NCBI GenBank assembly: GCA_964246705.1
Contig: CAXTRQ010000001.1
Span: 1 to 64,000 of the forward strand
Direction of reading: 5' to 3'
From: DASZCR01 sp964246705
GTDB lineage: Bacteria; Acidobacteriota; Blastocatellia; Pyrinomonadales; Pyrinomonadaceae
Length of the DNA: 64,000 nucleotides
The notes beneath the pieces were generated by a model. That model was not told the origin of the DNA and searched no databases. It saw only the letters and a list, made by a program, of their open reading frames with translations. Below are positions 24,064-33,269 of the stretch, in pieces. Each line of letters opens with the position of its first letter. Position 1 is the first letter of the stretch. A program made the position numbers and the translations under genes.

Positions 24064-25584
24064 TTAACGAAGGAACGGCACGAAGAGGTGAACGAGCGCG
24101 ACGATGACAAAGACGCCGACGATGTCGAGCAGAATGCCGTAGCGAATCATGCGATGCAGTGGGACGTAGCCGGAGCCATAAACAATCGCGTTGCAGGGCG
24201 TCGAGACGGGCAGCATGAAACCGAGGCTTGCGCCCATCGTCGCGCCAAGCGCAGGCTCAAGCGCGTCTGCGCCCTGCGCTTTTGCAATCGCGATGACGAC
24301 CGGCACAACCATGTTCGCCGAGGCCGTGTTCGAGGTCGCTTCGGAAACTACGACCGCGACGACGGTCGAAGCGAACAGCAGTCCGAGACCTCCGTTAACG
24401 GGGAGCATCCCGGTCATGCTGCGCCCGACGGCTTCGGCTAGCCCGGTCTGAAACGAAAGCACGCCGAGCGCAAAGCCGCCGCCGTAGAGCAGCACAACGC
24501 CCCAGTCAATTTTCACCGCCTCGTCCCAAGTAATCGCGCGCTCGCCCTCAAGGCTTCCCGGGAGCAGGAAGAGAAGCCCCGCGCCGACGACCGCCGCGAC
24601 TGCCTCCGGCACGCTCTGGTTGATTGATTTGTAGATTGCGCTCTGGTCGCCCGCGACGAGCGCGATTAGCCCCGGCACAATCCACAGCGCCACCGTCACG
24701 AGGAAAGCGAGAAGCGTTGACTTTTGCCCGCGCGTCCAACTGCCGAGCCGGTCGCGCTCGCGTTGGAGCATCTCGCGGCTGCCTTCAATCTCGCTGACGC
24801 CCGCGCGGCACAGCCGGTTGAGATAAAAAGCGAGCCACAGAAAGAGAACGATGACGACGGGCGCGCCGATCATCGTCCATTTGAAGAAAGAGAATTCGAT
24901 CCCCAACAACTGCCGGATGAAGCCGAGGCCAATGACGTTGGGCGGCGTGCCTATCGGCGTCGCCAGTCCGCCGATGGAGGCCGCAAACGAAGTCATCAAC
25001 ATCAGCCCCGTCGCGTAGCGACGATTGATCTTGCTTCCGCCCTGTTTTTCGTTATCGAAGAGGAAGGCGAGAATCGCCATGCCGATAGCGAACATCATCG
25101 CGGTCGTCGCCGTGTTGGAAATCCACGCCGAGATGAAGGCCGTCACCGCGCCGAAAGCGACGAGGATTCTTCCCGGCCTTGCGCCGACCCATTTCAGCGA
25201 GAGCACGCCGAAGGCGAGACGGCGGTCGAGACGATGCAGGAAAATCGCCCGCGCCAGAATGAACGAGCCGATGAAGAGAAACATCAGCGGGTCTGCGAAC
25301 GGCGCGAAGACATCCTTCGCCGGAGCGACGCGCAGCACGACACACAGCGACGCGCCGATTAAAGCCGTCACGGGCAACGGCAGTGCTTCCGAAATCCACA
25401 TCACGACGACCGCCGCCATCACCGCCGCCAGCCTGTGCGCTTCCGGCTTCAACGCGGGCAGCGGCAATACTAACAGCAACGCGAAGACGACCGGCGCGAG
25501 GATAAATCCCGCCACACGGCGCGCGCGCTCGAACCGCGCCTCCGCATCAGTTATTTGCTCGATGGGTTCGAGGGTGTTTTCCAT
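24064..25584 (-). CDS. DASS/SLC13-family anion transporter
   Basis: 506 residues with about 11-12 hydrophobic spans. The two hallmark motifs of divalent anion/sodium symporters are present: SNTATTAMM in the first half and SNTASANMVVPV in the second. The segment FGLATPIGTPPN-like appears here as GGLATPIGTPPNVIGLG. It likely imports di- or tricarboxylates such as succinate or malate, or sulfate, with sodium; the substrate cannot be told by eye. It lies upstream of the hydroxyacid dehydrogenase gene. Confidence 0.92.
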   Translation of the reverse strand: MENTLEPIEQITDAEARFERARRVAGFILAPVVFALLLVLPLPALKPEAHRLAAVMAAVVVMWISEALPLPVTALIGASLCVVLRVAPAKDVFAPFADPLMFLFIGSFILARAIFLHRLDRRLAFGVLSLKWVGARPGRILVAFGAVTAFISAWISNTATTAMMFAIGMAILAFLFDNEKQGGSKINRRYATGLMLMTSFAASIGGLATPIGTPPNVIGLGFIRQLLGIEFSFFKWTMIGAPVVIVLFLWLAFYLNRLCRAGVSEIEGSREMLQRERDRLGSWTRGQKSTLLAFLVTVALWIVPGLIALVAGDQSAIYKSINQSVPEAVAAVVGAGLLFLLPGSLEGERAITWDEAVKIDWGVVLLYGGGFALGVLSFQTGLAEAVGRSMTGMLPVNGGLGLLFASTVVAVVVSEATSNTASANMVVPVVIAIAKAQGADALEPALGATMGASLGFMLPVSTPCNAIVYGSGYVPLHRMIRYGILLDIVGVFVIVALVHLFVPFLR

Positions 25585-25710
25585 GTCCTAGCTTAATTTG
25601 CGTTCGACATAAGTTCTAATGAAGAAACTCATCATCAGCCCTGAAAGGGACGGGACGAACCAACTATTACTGCTCTCATTTATTTTCGGCGGCCATTAAA
25701 GCGAAAGACG

Positions 25711-27120
25711 CTATGAACGCAGTTGAATGTTGTAGGTCTTGATTTTCGAGTTGAGCGTGGTGGCGTTCATGCCGAGCAGGCGAGAGGCGCGCGATTGATG
25801 ACCGCCCGTCTGTTCGAGCGCGCGGCGGATGAGATCAATTTCAAAGCGGCGCACTTCGTCATAAAAGTTGACGCCGCGCGCGATGTCAACATTCGTCGCC
25901 GCGCCGGAGACCCTCGCGCCCGCGCCGAAGGCTTTCTCCGGCTCGGAGATGTCGGTCGGCAAACACTGGCGTGTGATTTCATTGCCGGGCGCGATGACGA
26001 CGGCGCGCTCGATGACGTTCTCAAGTTCGCGCACGTTGCCCGGCCAAGTGTAGGCTTCGAGCAGCGCGAGCACTTCGGGCGCAAGTTGTTCGGAGACTTC
26101 GCGCACGTTCTCTTCGTTATACTTGCGGATAAAATGCTGCGCGAGCAGAAGGATGTCTTCGCGCCTCTCGCGCAGAGGGGGCAGTTCAATCGGCACGACG
26201 GCGAGACGATAATAGAGGTCTTCGCGGAACTGTCCCTGCCGCACAGCCTCTTTCAAATCAATGTTGGTGGCGGCAATAATCCGCACGTCAACCTTGCGCG
26301 GGACGGTATCGCCGAGCGGCGTGAACTCTTTCTCCTGTATCACGCGCAGCAAGCGCGCCTGCGTCTCAAACGGCAAATCTCCAATCTCGTCGAGGAAGAT
26401 TGAGCCTCCGTCGGCGACCTCGAAGTAGCCTTTCTTCGCCGCATGCGCGCCGGTAAACGCGCCGCGCGTGTGTCCGAACAGTTCAGACTCTAAAAGTTCC
26501 GAAGGAATGTTTGAAGAGTTGACGGTGACGATGGGCTTTGAGGCGCGCTGGCTCTGTTCGTGGATGGCGCGCGCAATCAATTCTTTGCCTGTTCCGGATT
26601 CGCCCGTGATCAGGACGGTCGAGCGCGCGGGCGCGACCTGATCTACAAGTTGAAAGATGGAGTGCATCTTCTCTGCGCGCCCGACGATTGCGCCGCGCTC
26701 GACGCTCCTGACCATCGCGCGCCGCAAGGTCTGCCGTTCCTCTTCTTTGCGCCGCCTCTTGATGCCTGCCGCGACCGTCGCCGTGACCTGCTCGTTCTGA
26801 AAAGGCTTGCGGATACAGTTGAACGCACCGCGCTCCCACGCGCCGATGGCGGTGTCGTAGGTCGCGTAGGCCGTAATCATCACGACGACGGCTTCGGGGT
26901 CGGCCTTCAAAAGTTCTTCGAGCGCGCGCAGGCCGCCCATGCCCGGCATCGAAACGTCGAGCAGCACGATATCATACGCGCGCCGCCCGTAAGCTTCGAC
27001 GCCTTCCTCGCCCGTGCGCGCCAGATCAACGCGGTAGCCTTCGGCAGACAACAGCGTTTCCAACACATCACGCATTATCTCCTCGTCGTCGACGACGAGC
27101 ACTGAACCCTTTTTCGCCAT
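25711..27120 (-). CDS. NtrC-family sigma-54-dependent response regulator
   Basis: 469 residues in three domains. Residues 1-120 are a receiver with D11/D12, phospho-acceptor D55 (LLDVSMPGM) and K105. Residues 145-380 are the AAA domain with Walker A GESGTGKE at 173-180 and the sigma-54-contacting GAFTGA at 220-225. The C-terminal helix-turn-helix reads HQSRASRLLGMNATTLNSKI. Phosphorylation would trigger ATP-driven opening of sigma-54 promoters. A PDZ/7TM/GAF/PAS histidine kinase encoded at 29868-32864 on the same strand is a plausible partner, though three genes lie between them. Confidence 0.95.
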   Translation of the reverse strand: MAKKGSVLVVDDEEIMRDVLETLLSAEGYRVDLARTGEEGVEAYGRRAYDIVLLDVSMPGMGGLRALEELLKADPEAVVVMITAYATYDTAIGAWERGAFNCIRKPFQNEQVTATVAAGIKRRRKEEERQTLRRAMVRSVERGAIVGRAEKMHSIFQLVDQVAPARSTVLITGESGTGKELIARAIHEQSQRASKPIVTVNSSNIPSELLESELFGHTRGAFTGAHAAKKGYFEVADGGSIFLDEIGDLPFETQARLLRVIQEKEFTPLGDTVPRKVDVRIIAATNIDLKEAVRQGQFREDLYYRLAVVPIELPPLRERREDILLLAQHFIRKYNEENVREVSEQLAPEVLALLEAYTWPGNVRELENVIERAVVIAPGNEITRQCLPTDISEPEKAFGAGARVSGAATNVDIARGVNFYDEVRRFEIDLIRRALEQTGGHQSRASRLLGMNATTLNSKIKTYNIQLRS

Positions 27121-27214
27121 AAGTTAAATCAAAAGTCCGAAAGTCTCTGGACTCTGATTGTATACGAGTTGAGGCGGTTGTCCGAATGCGCGGGGAAACG
27201 TAAGAAGAAGCTGT

Positions 27215-27569
27215 TTAAAAATTCAGCGCGCTCGCCAGCCATTCGGACGGCAGCGGGTTGGAGTCGTGCGCGTCAGACTTCTTTGCGCGCATCCATTGAT
27301 CGAAGGGCTTCCACGCTGCGTTGTTCGTGGGCGTGCAGACGGAGAGACCGCTGCTTGTGCAAACCTCGAAAGCATAGACCGGATGCATTTCCTAGACGGA
27401 GATGCGGACGGGACTGTTGCCGGGGTCAATGTTCCGGGCACGCGGGTTTGAATGGTTGCTGCTGCTGTGTCTTTGAAGTATTGCCGGTGGAGGGCGCGGC
27501 GACAAAAACGAGCGGGCACAACAGGAGACAGCAGGCAAGGACGGGAATGCAACGGATAAATTGCTTCAT
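27215..27569 (-). pseudogene. Decayed or misread small exported protein gene
   Basis: The ATG at 27569 has a near-perfect GGAGGTGA upstream and opens a 47-codon frame (27426-27569) with a signal peptide, MKQFIRCIPVLACCLLLCPL. That frame ends at TGA, but a second frame then reads NIDPGNSPVRISV, a TAG, and EMHPVYAFEVCTSSGLSVC continuing to a TAA at 27215-27217. Codon third positions in the second frame are C-rich like the neighbours. This suggests one ancestral secreted protein broken by a frameshift and an amber codon. The alternatives are two separate small genes (27426-27569 and 27215-27388) or sequence error. Confidence 0.45.
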
Positions 27570-27647
27570 ATAAATCACCTCCAGTTGAGACGAATTGCAA
27601 ACGTTGCCCGAAGGATAATCCTTGTATGTGTGAAGTTCGGCCCTTCT

Positions 27648-28667
27648 CTATTTGACGGTCGGTCTGATTTTACGCGTCGAGAGAGAGCGGCGATTTGAAG
27701 GCGTGAAGACGGGGCGGCTCATCTCCGCCGTGACTAGCAACTCGAAGTCGTCGGTGTCGAACCCGGCGACACGCACGTAGGTGTCCGCGTAGTTAATCGC
27801 TTGCGACGCGGGAAGGCTGCCCATGTAGACGATGCGCCCGTCGGGCACGACCGCCCACATCACGTAGATATCCGCGCCAATCTTGGCGGGCAGCGGCACG
27901 CCGCTAAAGTTGATGCGCACGTAACCGCTGCCGGTATGCGCCGTCACGCGTGCGTGCGCGCGGGCGTGCGACGCGATGGATTCGCTGTCGAGCAGGAGCG
28001 CACGACCGCCGCCGTGTGCATCGAGCGCGTCGTTAACTTCCGTGTAAAAGTCCGGGCCGTTGTGCCGGGGTGCGGCGGCACGACGGGCACTGTGCTCTGT
28101 TTTGGTTATCGGCATCGAAGCGCCGCTATTATTGCGAACCGAGCTTGCAGTGTCCGGCGCTTCTGTCGTCAGAGCATAGACGGCGTGCGCTTCGCCCGCG
28201 CGCGTCGAGAGCACGGGAGCGCCCACGGGACGCTCCGGTTCGCCGCTCATCTCGGCTGTCACCAGCAGCGTGTATTGCTCGAACTCTACCGGGTGCATAA
28301 AAGCCAGCCCGCCGTTGCCGCGCTCGTCGCGCCGGAGTTCGCCGAGACGTGTGAAACGGCCTTCGCTGCTCGCCCATACGACGTAGGTGCGCGCCGCACG
28401 CGAGAGCGTCTGCGGGTCTGGAAGGTTGAGCGCAGTCAGTCGCGCCCGCCCACCGCTCGCGTCCGGCTCGATAGTCAGGCGACCGCTCGCGCGCGGTGTA
28501 AACGAACGCAGACCGATGTCGAGCCTGCGGCCTTGCCTCTGCGCTCCGCCGCTCGCACTGAGCGCCGTGGAAGAGCCGCCGCCCGCCGCCGCGCATACCA
28601 ACACCAGTGCGAACAAGCAAGCTGCTTTTCGTTCGCTTACCAAGCGCCCACGCCCACTCTTTGTCAT
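27648..28667 (-). CDS. Exported protein with two RskA-like domains
   Basis: 339 residues from the ATG at 28667; the frame is open upstream to a TTG. A signal sequence (ACLFALVLVCAAAGGGSS) is followed by two copies of a domain of about 110 residues. Each copy has a pattern of YVVWA/YVMWA, a loop ending in LGEL or MGSL, and a strand reading LLVTAEMSGEPERP or LLVTAEMSRPVF. This resembles the extracytoplasmic C-terminal domain of anti-sigma-K factors, but no membrane span or sigma-binding domain is attached. Function unknown; a surface or periplasmic binding role is possible. It lies downstream of the VWFA-related gene on the same strand. Confidence 0.6.
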   Translation of the reverse strand: MTKSGRGRLVSERKAACLFALVLVCAAAGGGSSTALSASGGAQRQGRRLDIGLRSFTPRASGRLTIEPDASGGRARLTALNLPDPQTLSRAARTYVVWASSEGRFTRLGELRRDERGNGGLAFMHPVEFEQYTLLVTAEMSGEPERPVGAPVLSTRAGEAHAVYALTTEAPDTASSVRNNSGASMPITKTEHSARRAAAPRHNGPDFYTEVNDALDAHGGGRALLLDSESIASHARAHARVTAHTGSGYVRINFSGVPLPAKIGADIYVMWAVVPDGRIVYMGSLPASQAINYADTYVRVAGFDTDDFELLVTAEMSRPVFTPSNRRSLSTRKIRPTVK

Positions 28668-28769
28668 TGATTTAAGAGACCCGCTTGCCAAAATTTGATG
28701 CAGAACGGGTGCGAGATTAACACCGCAGTGATGAAAAGCAAATAGACCTTCAGCTTTAGACTTCAGACT

Positions 28770-29846
28770 TTATTTCGGCGCGGTGTAGCCGGAGCGTGCA
28801 GTGACGATTCTTTTGCCGCCGTTGGGCGTGGCATCGGCGACCGCGACGTTGAGCGTGCGAAATGAGCCGTCGTGCTCACGGTTCGTCGGGCTGTAGCCGA
28901 TGATGTATTGCGTGCGGAGGTCGCGTGCAATCTCTCCGGCAATCAGGGGCAGGTCGCGCGGCGAGTTTGGATAGAAGGCTCGCCCGCCCGTCTCCGACGC
29001 CAGACGGTTGAGCAGCGTGACGGCCTGCGCGCGCTTCGACTGCTGCCGGACAAAGTTGTGCCCGCCTTTCAACTCGCCGACGAAGCCGACGACGTAAACC
29101 TGCACGTCCTCTTTTCTGAGCAGCGCGAAAAGCTGCTCCTGTTTGTAGAAGCTATGGCGGTCTTCGCCGTCGGTGATGAGGACGAGCGCGCGGTGGCGCA
29201 AGCGGCGGCGCGTCTCATTACTATCATCCATCCCACTCTGCGCGACGTGTTCGACTGAGAGATAGACGGCATCAACGAGCGTGCGCGGCGCGTCTCCGGT
29301 ATAGAGCGCGTCGAGCGCGGCGGCGAGAGCTTTTTGGTCTGACGTGAAGTTCCATTGAATCTGCGCGCGCTCGTTGCTCATAAAGCGCGCGATGAAAGTT
29401 TCGTCGCCGGGACGATTGCCCTCGATGACGGTCTTGCCCGCCGCGATGACCTCTCCAAACTGTTCGCGCCCGACGCCTGAGTAGCAGACGACGAGGCCGT
29501 AGCTGATCGGCGATTCCTCCGTCGAAAAAAAGGAGATGGTCTGCGGCGTGCCGTCCTCGGAGACGCGAAAATCCTCGCGCCGCAAATTCCTCACAGGCCG
29601 GTGCTGCTCGTCTGAGACGCGGACGCTCAAGCTGACCAAATCGGAGTCGACTCTGATGGTCTCGTCCTGTTCGGATTCGGCTCTTGAGTTCTTCAGTTGT
29701 TGCGCCGATAAATGAAGGGCAGAGGCGGAGGCGAAAGTTAAAAGCAGCGCTGAGAGAAATGAAGCGCGGGCGGCAAAACGGAGCAGTTCGACACCGCAGA
29801 CGCAGAGCGCACAAAGGGGCACAGAGCAGAAGATTAAAGATTTCAA
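28770..29846 (-). CDS. VWFA-related acidobacterial exported protein
   Basis: 358 residues. The sequence ETIRVDSDLVSLSVRVSDEQ, then LRREDFRVSEDG, then the VWA fold, is the layout of the VWFA-related family that is expanded in Acidobacteria. The usual metal site DxSxS is replaced by VVCYSGVGRE, so the first Asp is Cys and metal binding is doubtful; VLITDGEDRHS, the second metal segment, is intact. The C-terminus ends in LRTQYIIGYSPTNREHDGSF, also typical. The only in-frame start is a TTG at 29846 inside a CACCGCA-family half repeat, which therefore encodes the first 18 residues, before the main hydrophobic signal segment SFLSALLLTFASASALHLSA. Confidence 0.8.
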   Translation of the reverse strand: MKSLIFCSVPLCALCVCGVELLRFAARASFLSALLLTFASASALHLSAQQLKNSRAESEQDETIRVDSDLVSLSVRVSDEQHRPVRNLRREDFRVSEDGTPQTISFFSTEESPISYGLVVCYSGVGREQFGEVIAAGKTVIEGNRPGDETFIARFMSNERAQIQWNFTSDQKALAAALDALYTGDAPRTLVDAVYLSVEHVAQSGMDDSNETRRRLRHRALVLITDGEDRHSFYKQEQLFALLRKEDVQVYVVGFVGELKGGHNFVRQQSKRAQAVTLLNRLASETGGRAFYPNSPRDLPLIAGEIARDLRTQYIIGYSPTNREHDGSFRTLNVAVADATPNGGKRIVTARSGYTAPK

Positions 29847-29850
29847 ATCT
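29768..29850. repeat. Half copy of CACCGCA-family repeat overlapping a gene start
   Basis: Words ACACCGCAGACGCAGAG, GGGGCACAGAG and AGATTTCAAATC appear in the same order as in the left half of the dyads at 45183-45343 and 61713-61850. The copy lacks the matching right half. It covers the start and first codons of the VWFA-related gene. Confidence 0.55.
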
Positions 29851-29867
29851 GAAATTTAAATGCGCGC

Positions 29868-32864
29868 TCAGTCGCTCGCCGCTTGCAGGCGCGCGCGCGC
29901 GTGGACGCTCGGCAGAGAGACGCGAAACTTCGTGCCTCTGCCCGGCGCGCTCTCGACCGAAATATGGCCTGAATGCTCCTGCACGATGCCGTAAGAGACG
30001 GCGAGTCCAAGCCCTGTGCCGCGCCCGACGCCCTTCGTCGTAAAGAACGGGTCGTAGATGCGCGCGATGTTTTCGGGCGCGATGCCGATCCCCGTGTCGC
30101 AGACCTCAATTAAGACTTCGCCCTCTTCGTCGCTCGCCGTCCGCAAGATGACGCGCCCGCTGTCGGGGATGGCATCGCGCGCATTGAGCAGCAGGTTGGT
30201 AAAGACCTGTTGAAGTTTACCGGCGTTGCCGTAAGCGCGGGGCAGGTCGTCCAAATATTCGCGCACCAGTTCGACGTGGCTGTGGCGCAACTGCGGCTCA
30301 AGAAGTTGAAGCGTGTCTTCGAGCACGCGGTTGACATCAACTTCCGTGAACTCGCTCGCCCCGCCCGTGCGCGAGAAGTTCAAAAGGTTGCTGACGATGC
30401 CGGAAGCGCGGTCGGTCTGACGCCGAATCTTTTGCAGCAGCGCGTGTTTCGGGTCGGCTTCAGGCAGCATGCCGAGAAGCATCTGCGTATAGGAGGAGAC
30501 GCCCGTCAGAGGCGTGTTGATTTCATGTGCGACGCCCGCCGCCAACTGGCCGATAGACGAAAGCTTCTCGCGCTGCTGGAACTGCTCTTCGAGCCGCACG
30601 CGCGACGTGACATCCTCAACGACGACGAGCGCGCCCGTGTGCACTGACGAGTCGGCGCGTTTCAGGGGCGCGAGCGCGACGTTCAAAATGAGCGGGCGAT
30701 TGTCGCGCGTCGCCGTGTGGAGTTTATAGATGCGGCGCAGTTCGGTCAGTTCCCAACCGTTGTTTCCTAAAACCTGTTGGAGTGTGTCGGCGAAGTCCTC
30801 CGCGAAGAGGTCTTGCACGTGCTGTCCGATGGCTTCGTCGCGTTGTGCGCCGAGCATCTCTTCGAGCGCCGTGTTGCAGCCCGTGACACGGCCTTCGGGG
30901 TCGACGGCGAGCAGGCCGACGTTGATTGATTCGACGATTGACTCGTTGAACTCCTTGAGCAGTTCAAGCTCTGCGGCGCGCTCCTTCTGCTCCTGATAGA
31001 GCAGGCTGTTCTCAATCGCCACGGCGACGTAGCCGGAGACGGTACGCAAAATCTCAAGGTCTTCGGACGAAAGCAGCGCGCCGCCCGTCGAGCGTCCCAG
31101 ACCGATGACGGCGACCATCCTCCCACGCACGACGCACGGAACATAATAATGAAGCGCGCGGCGAACAAACCCGCTCGCCTCCGGCGCGAGATCGAGATCG
31201 TCTGCGCGCACGATGCCGCTCTCAGCCGAGCGCGTTCTAATCATCTCGCGGAAATCCTGCGGGACGATGACCTCACTCGAAAGGCCGACGGAGCGCGCGA
31301 CGCGATAGCCAGAGGCGGCACGCCCGTCTTCGATGAAGATGGCGATGCGCTCGACGCCCAAGACCTGCTGCAAGCGTCCAACCAGCGCGTCGAGCAGCGG
31401 TTCAAGCGCGGTCGTCGCCGAGAGCGTGCGACCGAAATCCAACAGCCCGTGACGCAGGTCATAACGCTCGCCGTAAAAGAATCGCTCCGTCCGCTCTTGC
31501 AGAAAATTCTTGAGCGGCGCGGCGGTCATGACAATCACGGCCATGGCGACGACGGCGACAATCACGCGCATTGTCACGAGGCCCGGCGTAATCACCTCGC
31601 CGCCGAACGCATACAACCCCGCGACATAGACGACCGAACCGATCATCAGAGAGATGGCGAGCGTCGTCAGCGCATAGACCGCCGTGCGGCGCACGACCAT
31701 GTCCACATCCATCAGGCGATAGCGCACGACCGAGTTGCCGAAAGTGAGCGGAATCAGCACGAGCGGCAAGATGGCCGCGTCCGTCAACCAACGTGCCGTC
31801 GCTTCGCTAAAGAAGAGGCTGGTCGTGCTTCCGCCGAACAGATAGCCGACGGAATAGAGTAGCGTGAACGGCGTGATGGCTAAGGCCGAACCCCACACCA
31901 CCCACTTCAACTGCTGCCTGACGACCGCCTGTTCGCTCTTCACAAAGCGGCGCACCAAAAGAAACGCTCCGGCAATCAACGCCACCGATAGGCACGCGAA
32001 TTCCGCACGCCACTGCCATTCGCTGAAGCTCAGACGGAACCGCTCGTAGAACGCAAACAGGAGATCGAAGACCGGCAGCGGAAGGCTCGCGCGCAGCGAC
32101 GGGAGAAAATAGAAGAAGGCCGTCAGCCCAATCAGAATCGTCGCCGGAACATAGAGCAGCACGACGCTGCGCGGGTGCTTCTTTGAAAGCTGGTAGCGAA
32201 CCGGATAAATCGCGCAGAAGTGTACGAAGAGCGGCGCAAACAGAGCGAGCGCGGCGTCGTCGAGAAACGCGATGGCGAGGTCTAAATCCTCGTATGCGCC
32301 GTAGGGCTTGTAAAAATGGAAGACGAAAGCGACCAGGCAGAGCGTCGTAAAATGAGGTACGAAGGGCGCGCGAACGCCCTGCTTGAAGAAGACGAAGAGG
32401 CCGACGAGCAGATAGATGATGCCGATGAAATTGATGTAGAGGTCGCGCGCCGTCCAGTTCTGAATGACCCCGATGTTGTCGAGAGAGACATGGTAGAAAC
32501 GCAAGTCTTCCGGGTAGGACGGGCGTTCAATCAGGTAGCGGAGGTGGCCTGTCTGTTTCGACTCTTCGAGGTAGACCGCAATATCGGAGATTAGTTCGAC
32601 CTGCTGATCCGTCTCGTCATCGAGGCTGATGGCGTGCAGGCGGTCGCCCGGCATGATGCCGAAGACGCCTTTGCGCCCGGCTGCCGAGTTCGGGTCGACT
32701 GACTCAGCGATGATACCTTCCGGCGTCTGCTCCCACTGGACGCCGTCGGTCGCTGGCGGCGTGTGCGTCAGCCGTTGCGCGAAATTGAGCGTTCCGGCAG
32801 CAACGAGCAAGGCTGCTGAAATCAGCAGCACCCACGCTCTCGTTGACAGCACAGAACTTTTCAT
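29868..32864 (-). CDS. Membrane sensor histidine kinase, PDZ-like/7TM/GAF/PAS
   Basis: 998 residues. After one N-terminal span (residues 10-28) comes a PDZ-like extracytoplasmic segment (about 40-115, with IIAESVDPNSAAGRKG and IMPGDRL). Several spans follow between 140 and 450. A GAF domain lies at about 485-625, a PAS domain at 635-755, then HisKA with phospho-acceptor H780 (AHEINTPLTG), and HATPase with NLLLNARDAIP, CDTGIGIAPENIARIYDPFF and GRGTGLGLAVSYG. The kinase core is of the NtrB type and would phosphorylate a receiver such as the NtrC-like protein at 25711-27120. The input signal is not known. All key catalytic boxes are present. Confidence 0.93.
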   Translation of the reverse strand: MKSSVLSTRAWVLLISAALLVAAGTLNFAQRLTHTPPATDGVQWEQTPEGIIAESVDPNSAAGRKGVFGIMPGDRLHAISLDDETDQQVELISDIAVYLEESKQTGHLRYLIERPSYPEDLRFYHVSLDNIGVIQNWTARDLYINFIGIIYLLVGLFVFFKQGVRAPFVPHFTTLCLVAFVFHFYKPYGAYEDLDLAIAFLDDAALALFAPLFVHFCAIYPVRYQLSKKHPRSVVLLYVPATILIGLTAFFYFLPSLRASLPLPVFDLLFAFYERFRLSFSEWQWRAEFACLSVALIAGAFLLVRRFVKSEQAVVRQQLKWVVWGSALAITPFTLLYSVGYLFGGSTTSLFFSEATARWLTDAAILPLVLIPLTFGNSVVRYRLMDVDMVVRRTAVYALTTLAISLMIGSVVYVAGLYAFGGEVITPGLVTMRVIVAVVAMAVIVMTAAPLKNFLQERTERFFYGERYDLRHGLLDFGRTLSATTALEPLLDALVGRLQQVLGVERIAIFIEDGRAASGYRVARSVGLSSEVIVPQDFREMIRTRSAESGIVRADDLDLAPEASGFVRRALHYYVPCVVRGRMVAVIGLGRSTGGALLSSEDLEILRTVSGYVAVAIENSLLYQEQKERAAELELLKEFNESIVESINVGLLAVDPEGRVTGCNTALEEMLGAQRDEAIGQHVQDLFAEDFADTLQQVLGNNGWELTELRRIYKLHTATRDNRPLILNVALAPLKRADSSVHTGALVVVEDVTSRVRLEEQFQQREKLSSIGQLAAGVAHEINTPLTGVSSYTQMLLGMLPEADPKHALLQKIRRQTDRASGIVSNLLNFSRTGGASEFTEVDVNRVLEDTLQLLEPQLRHSHVELVREYLDDLPRAYGNAGKLQQVFTNLLLNARDAIPDSGRVILRTASDEEGEVLIEVCDTGIGIAPENIARIYDPFFTTKGVGRGTGLGLAVSYGIVQEHSGHISVESAPGRGTKFRVSLPSVHARARLQAASD

Positions 32865-33269
32865 CTTTCTCTCTCTGGAACGATGGTTAAACTTTTAAGA
32901 GCTATCGCAAAACCAGCACGGCTTTTCGCACGAAAATCAAACCAATAAGATAAAGCAAGCCCTATTCCAGCTTTTTCAGCATGGAGACCGTACGATCAGC
33001 TTTCCTCTCAAACCGCGTCGTCCGGCACGCATCACGCGCTGAGCGCAAGGTTTACGTCGCCCTCACGGCAGTGCGCCGAAAATCAGGCCGGATGTCCGCC
33101 GCTTCCCCTTGATTCAAGTTTTTGTATGCCTCTCCAAAAATTCGGAGAAAATTGTCCGCTGACGGAAAAGCCCCGCGCATACCAGCCTCTAATATTTGAG
33201 GAAGCTGCGCGGGGAAATCCTCCGAGATATACACCCCTATTTCAATTTCAAGAGCGAAGATTCAAGCCA
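32865..33269. other. Intergenic region with promoter of kinase and 3' end of barrel gene
   Basis: 405 bases without an accepted gene. The part next to 32865 should hold the kinase promoter, but no clear boxes were found. The part near 33270 holds a terminator-like hairpin, annotated separately. A 60-codon minus-strand frame (33052-33234) overlaps that hairpin and has mixed codon use, so it is not accepted. Confidence 0.5.
33160..33214 (-). terminator. Hairpin terminator after the beta-barrel gene
   Basis: On the minus strand CCCCGCGC (33214-33207) pairs with GCGCGGGG (33178-33171). An inner stem pairs CCTC with GAGG around an AT-rich loop (33186-33201). CTTTTCC follows the outer stem. It lies 55 bases after the stop of the barrel gene. 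Confidence 0.65.

Noticed and set aside
33052..33234. A 60-codon frame with a reasonable length
   Set aside because: It covers the hairpin terminator after the barrel gene, has mixed codon use and lacks a good ribosome binding site.
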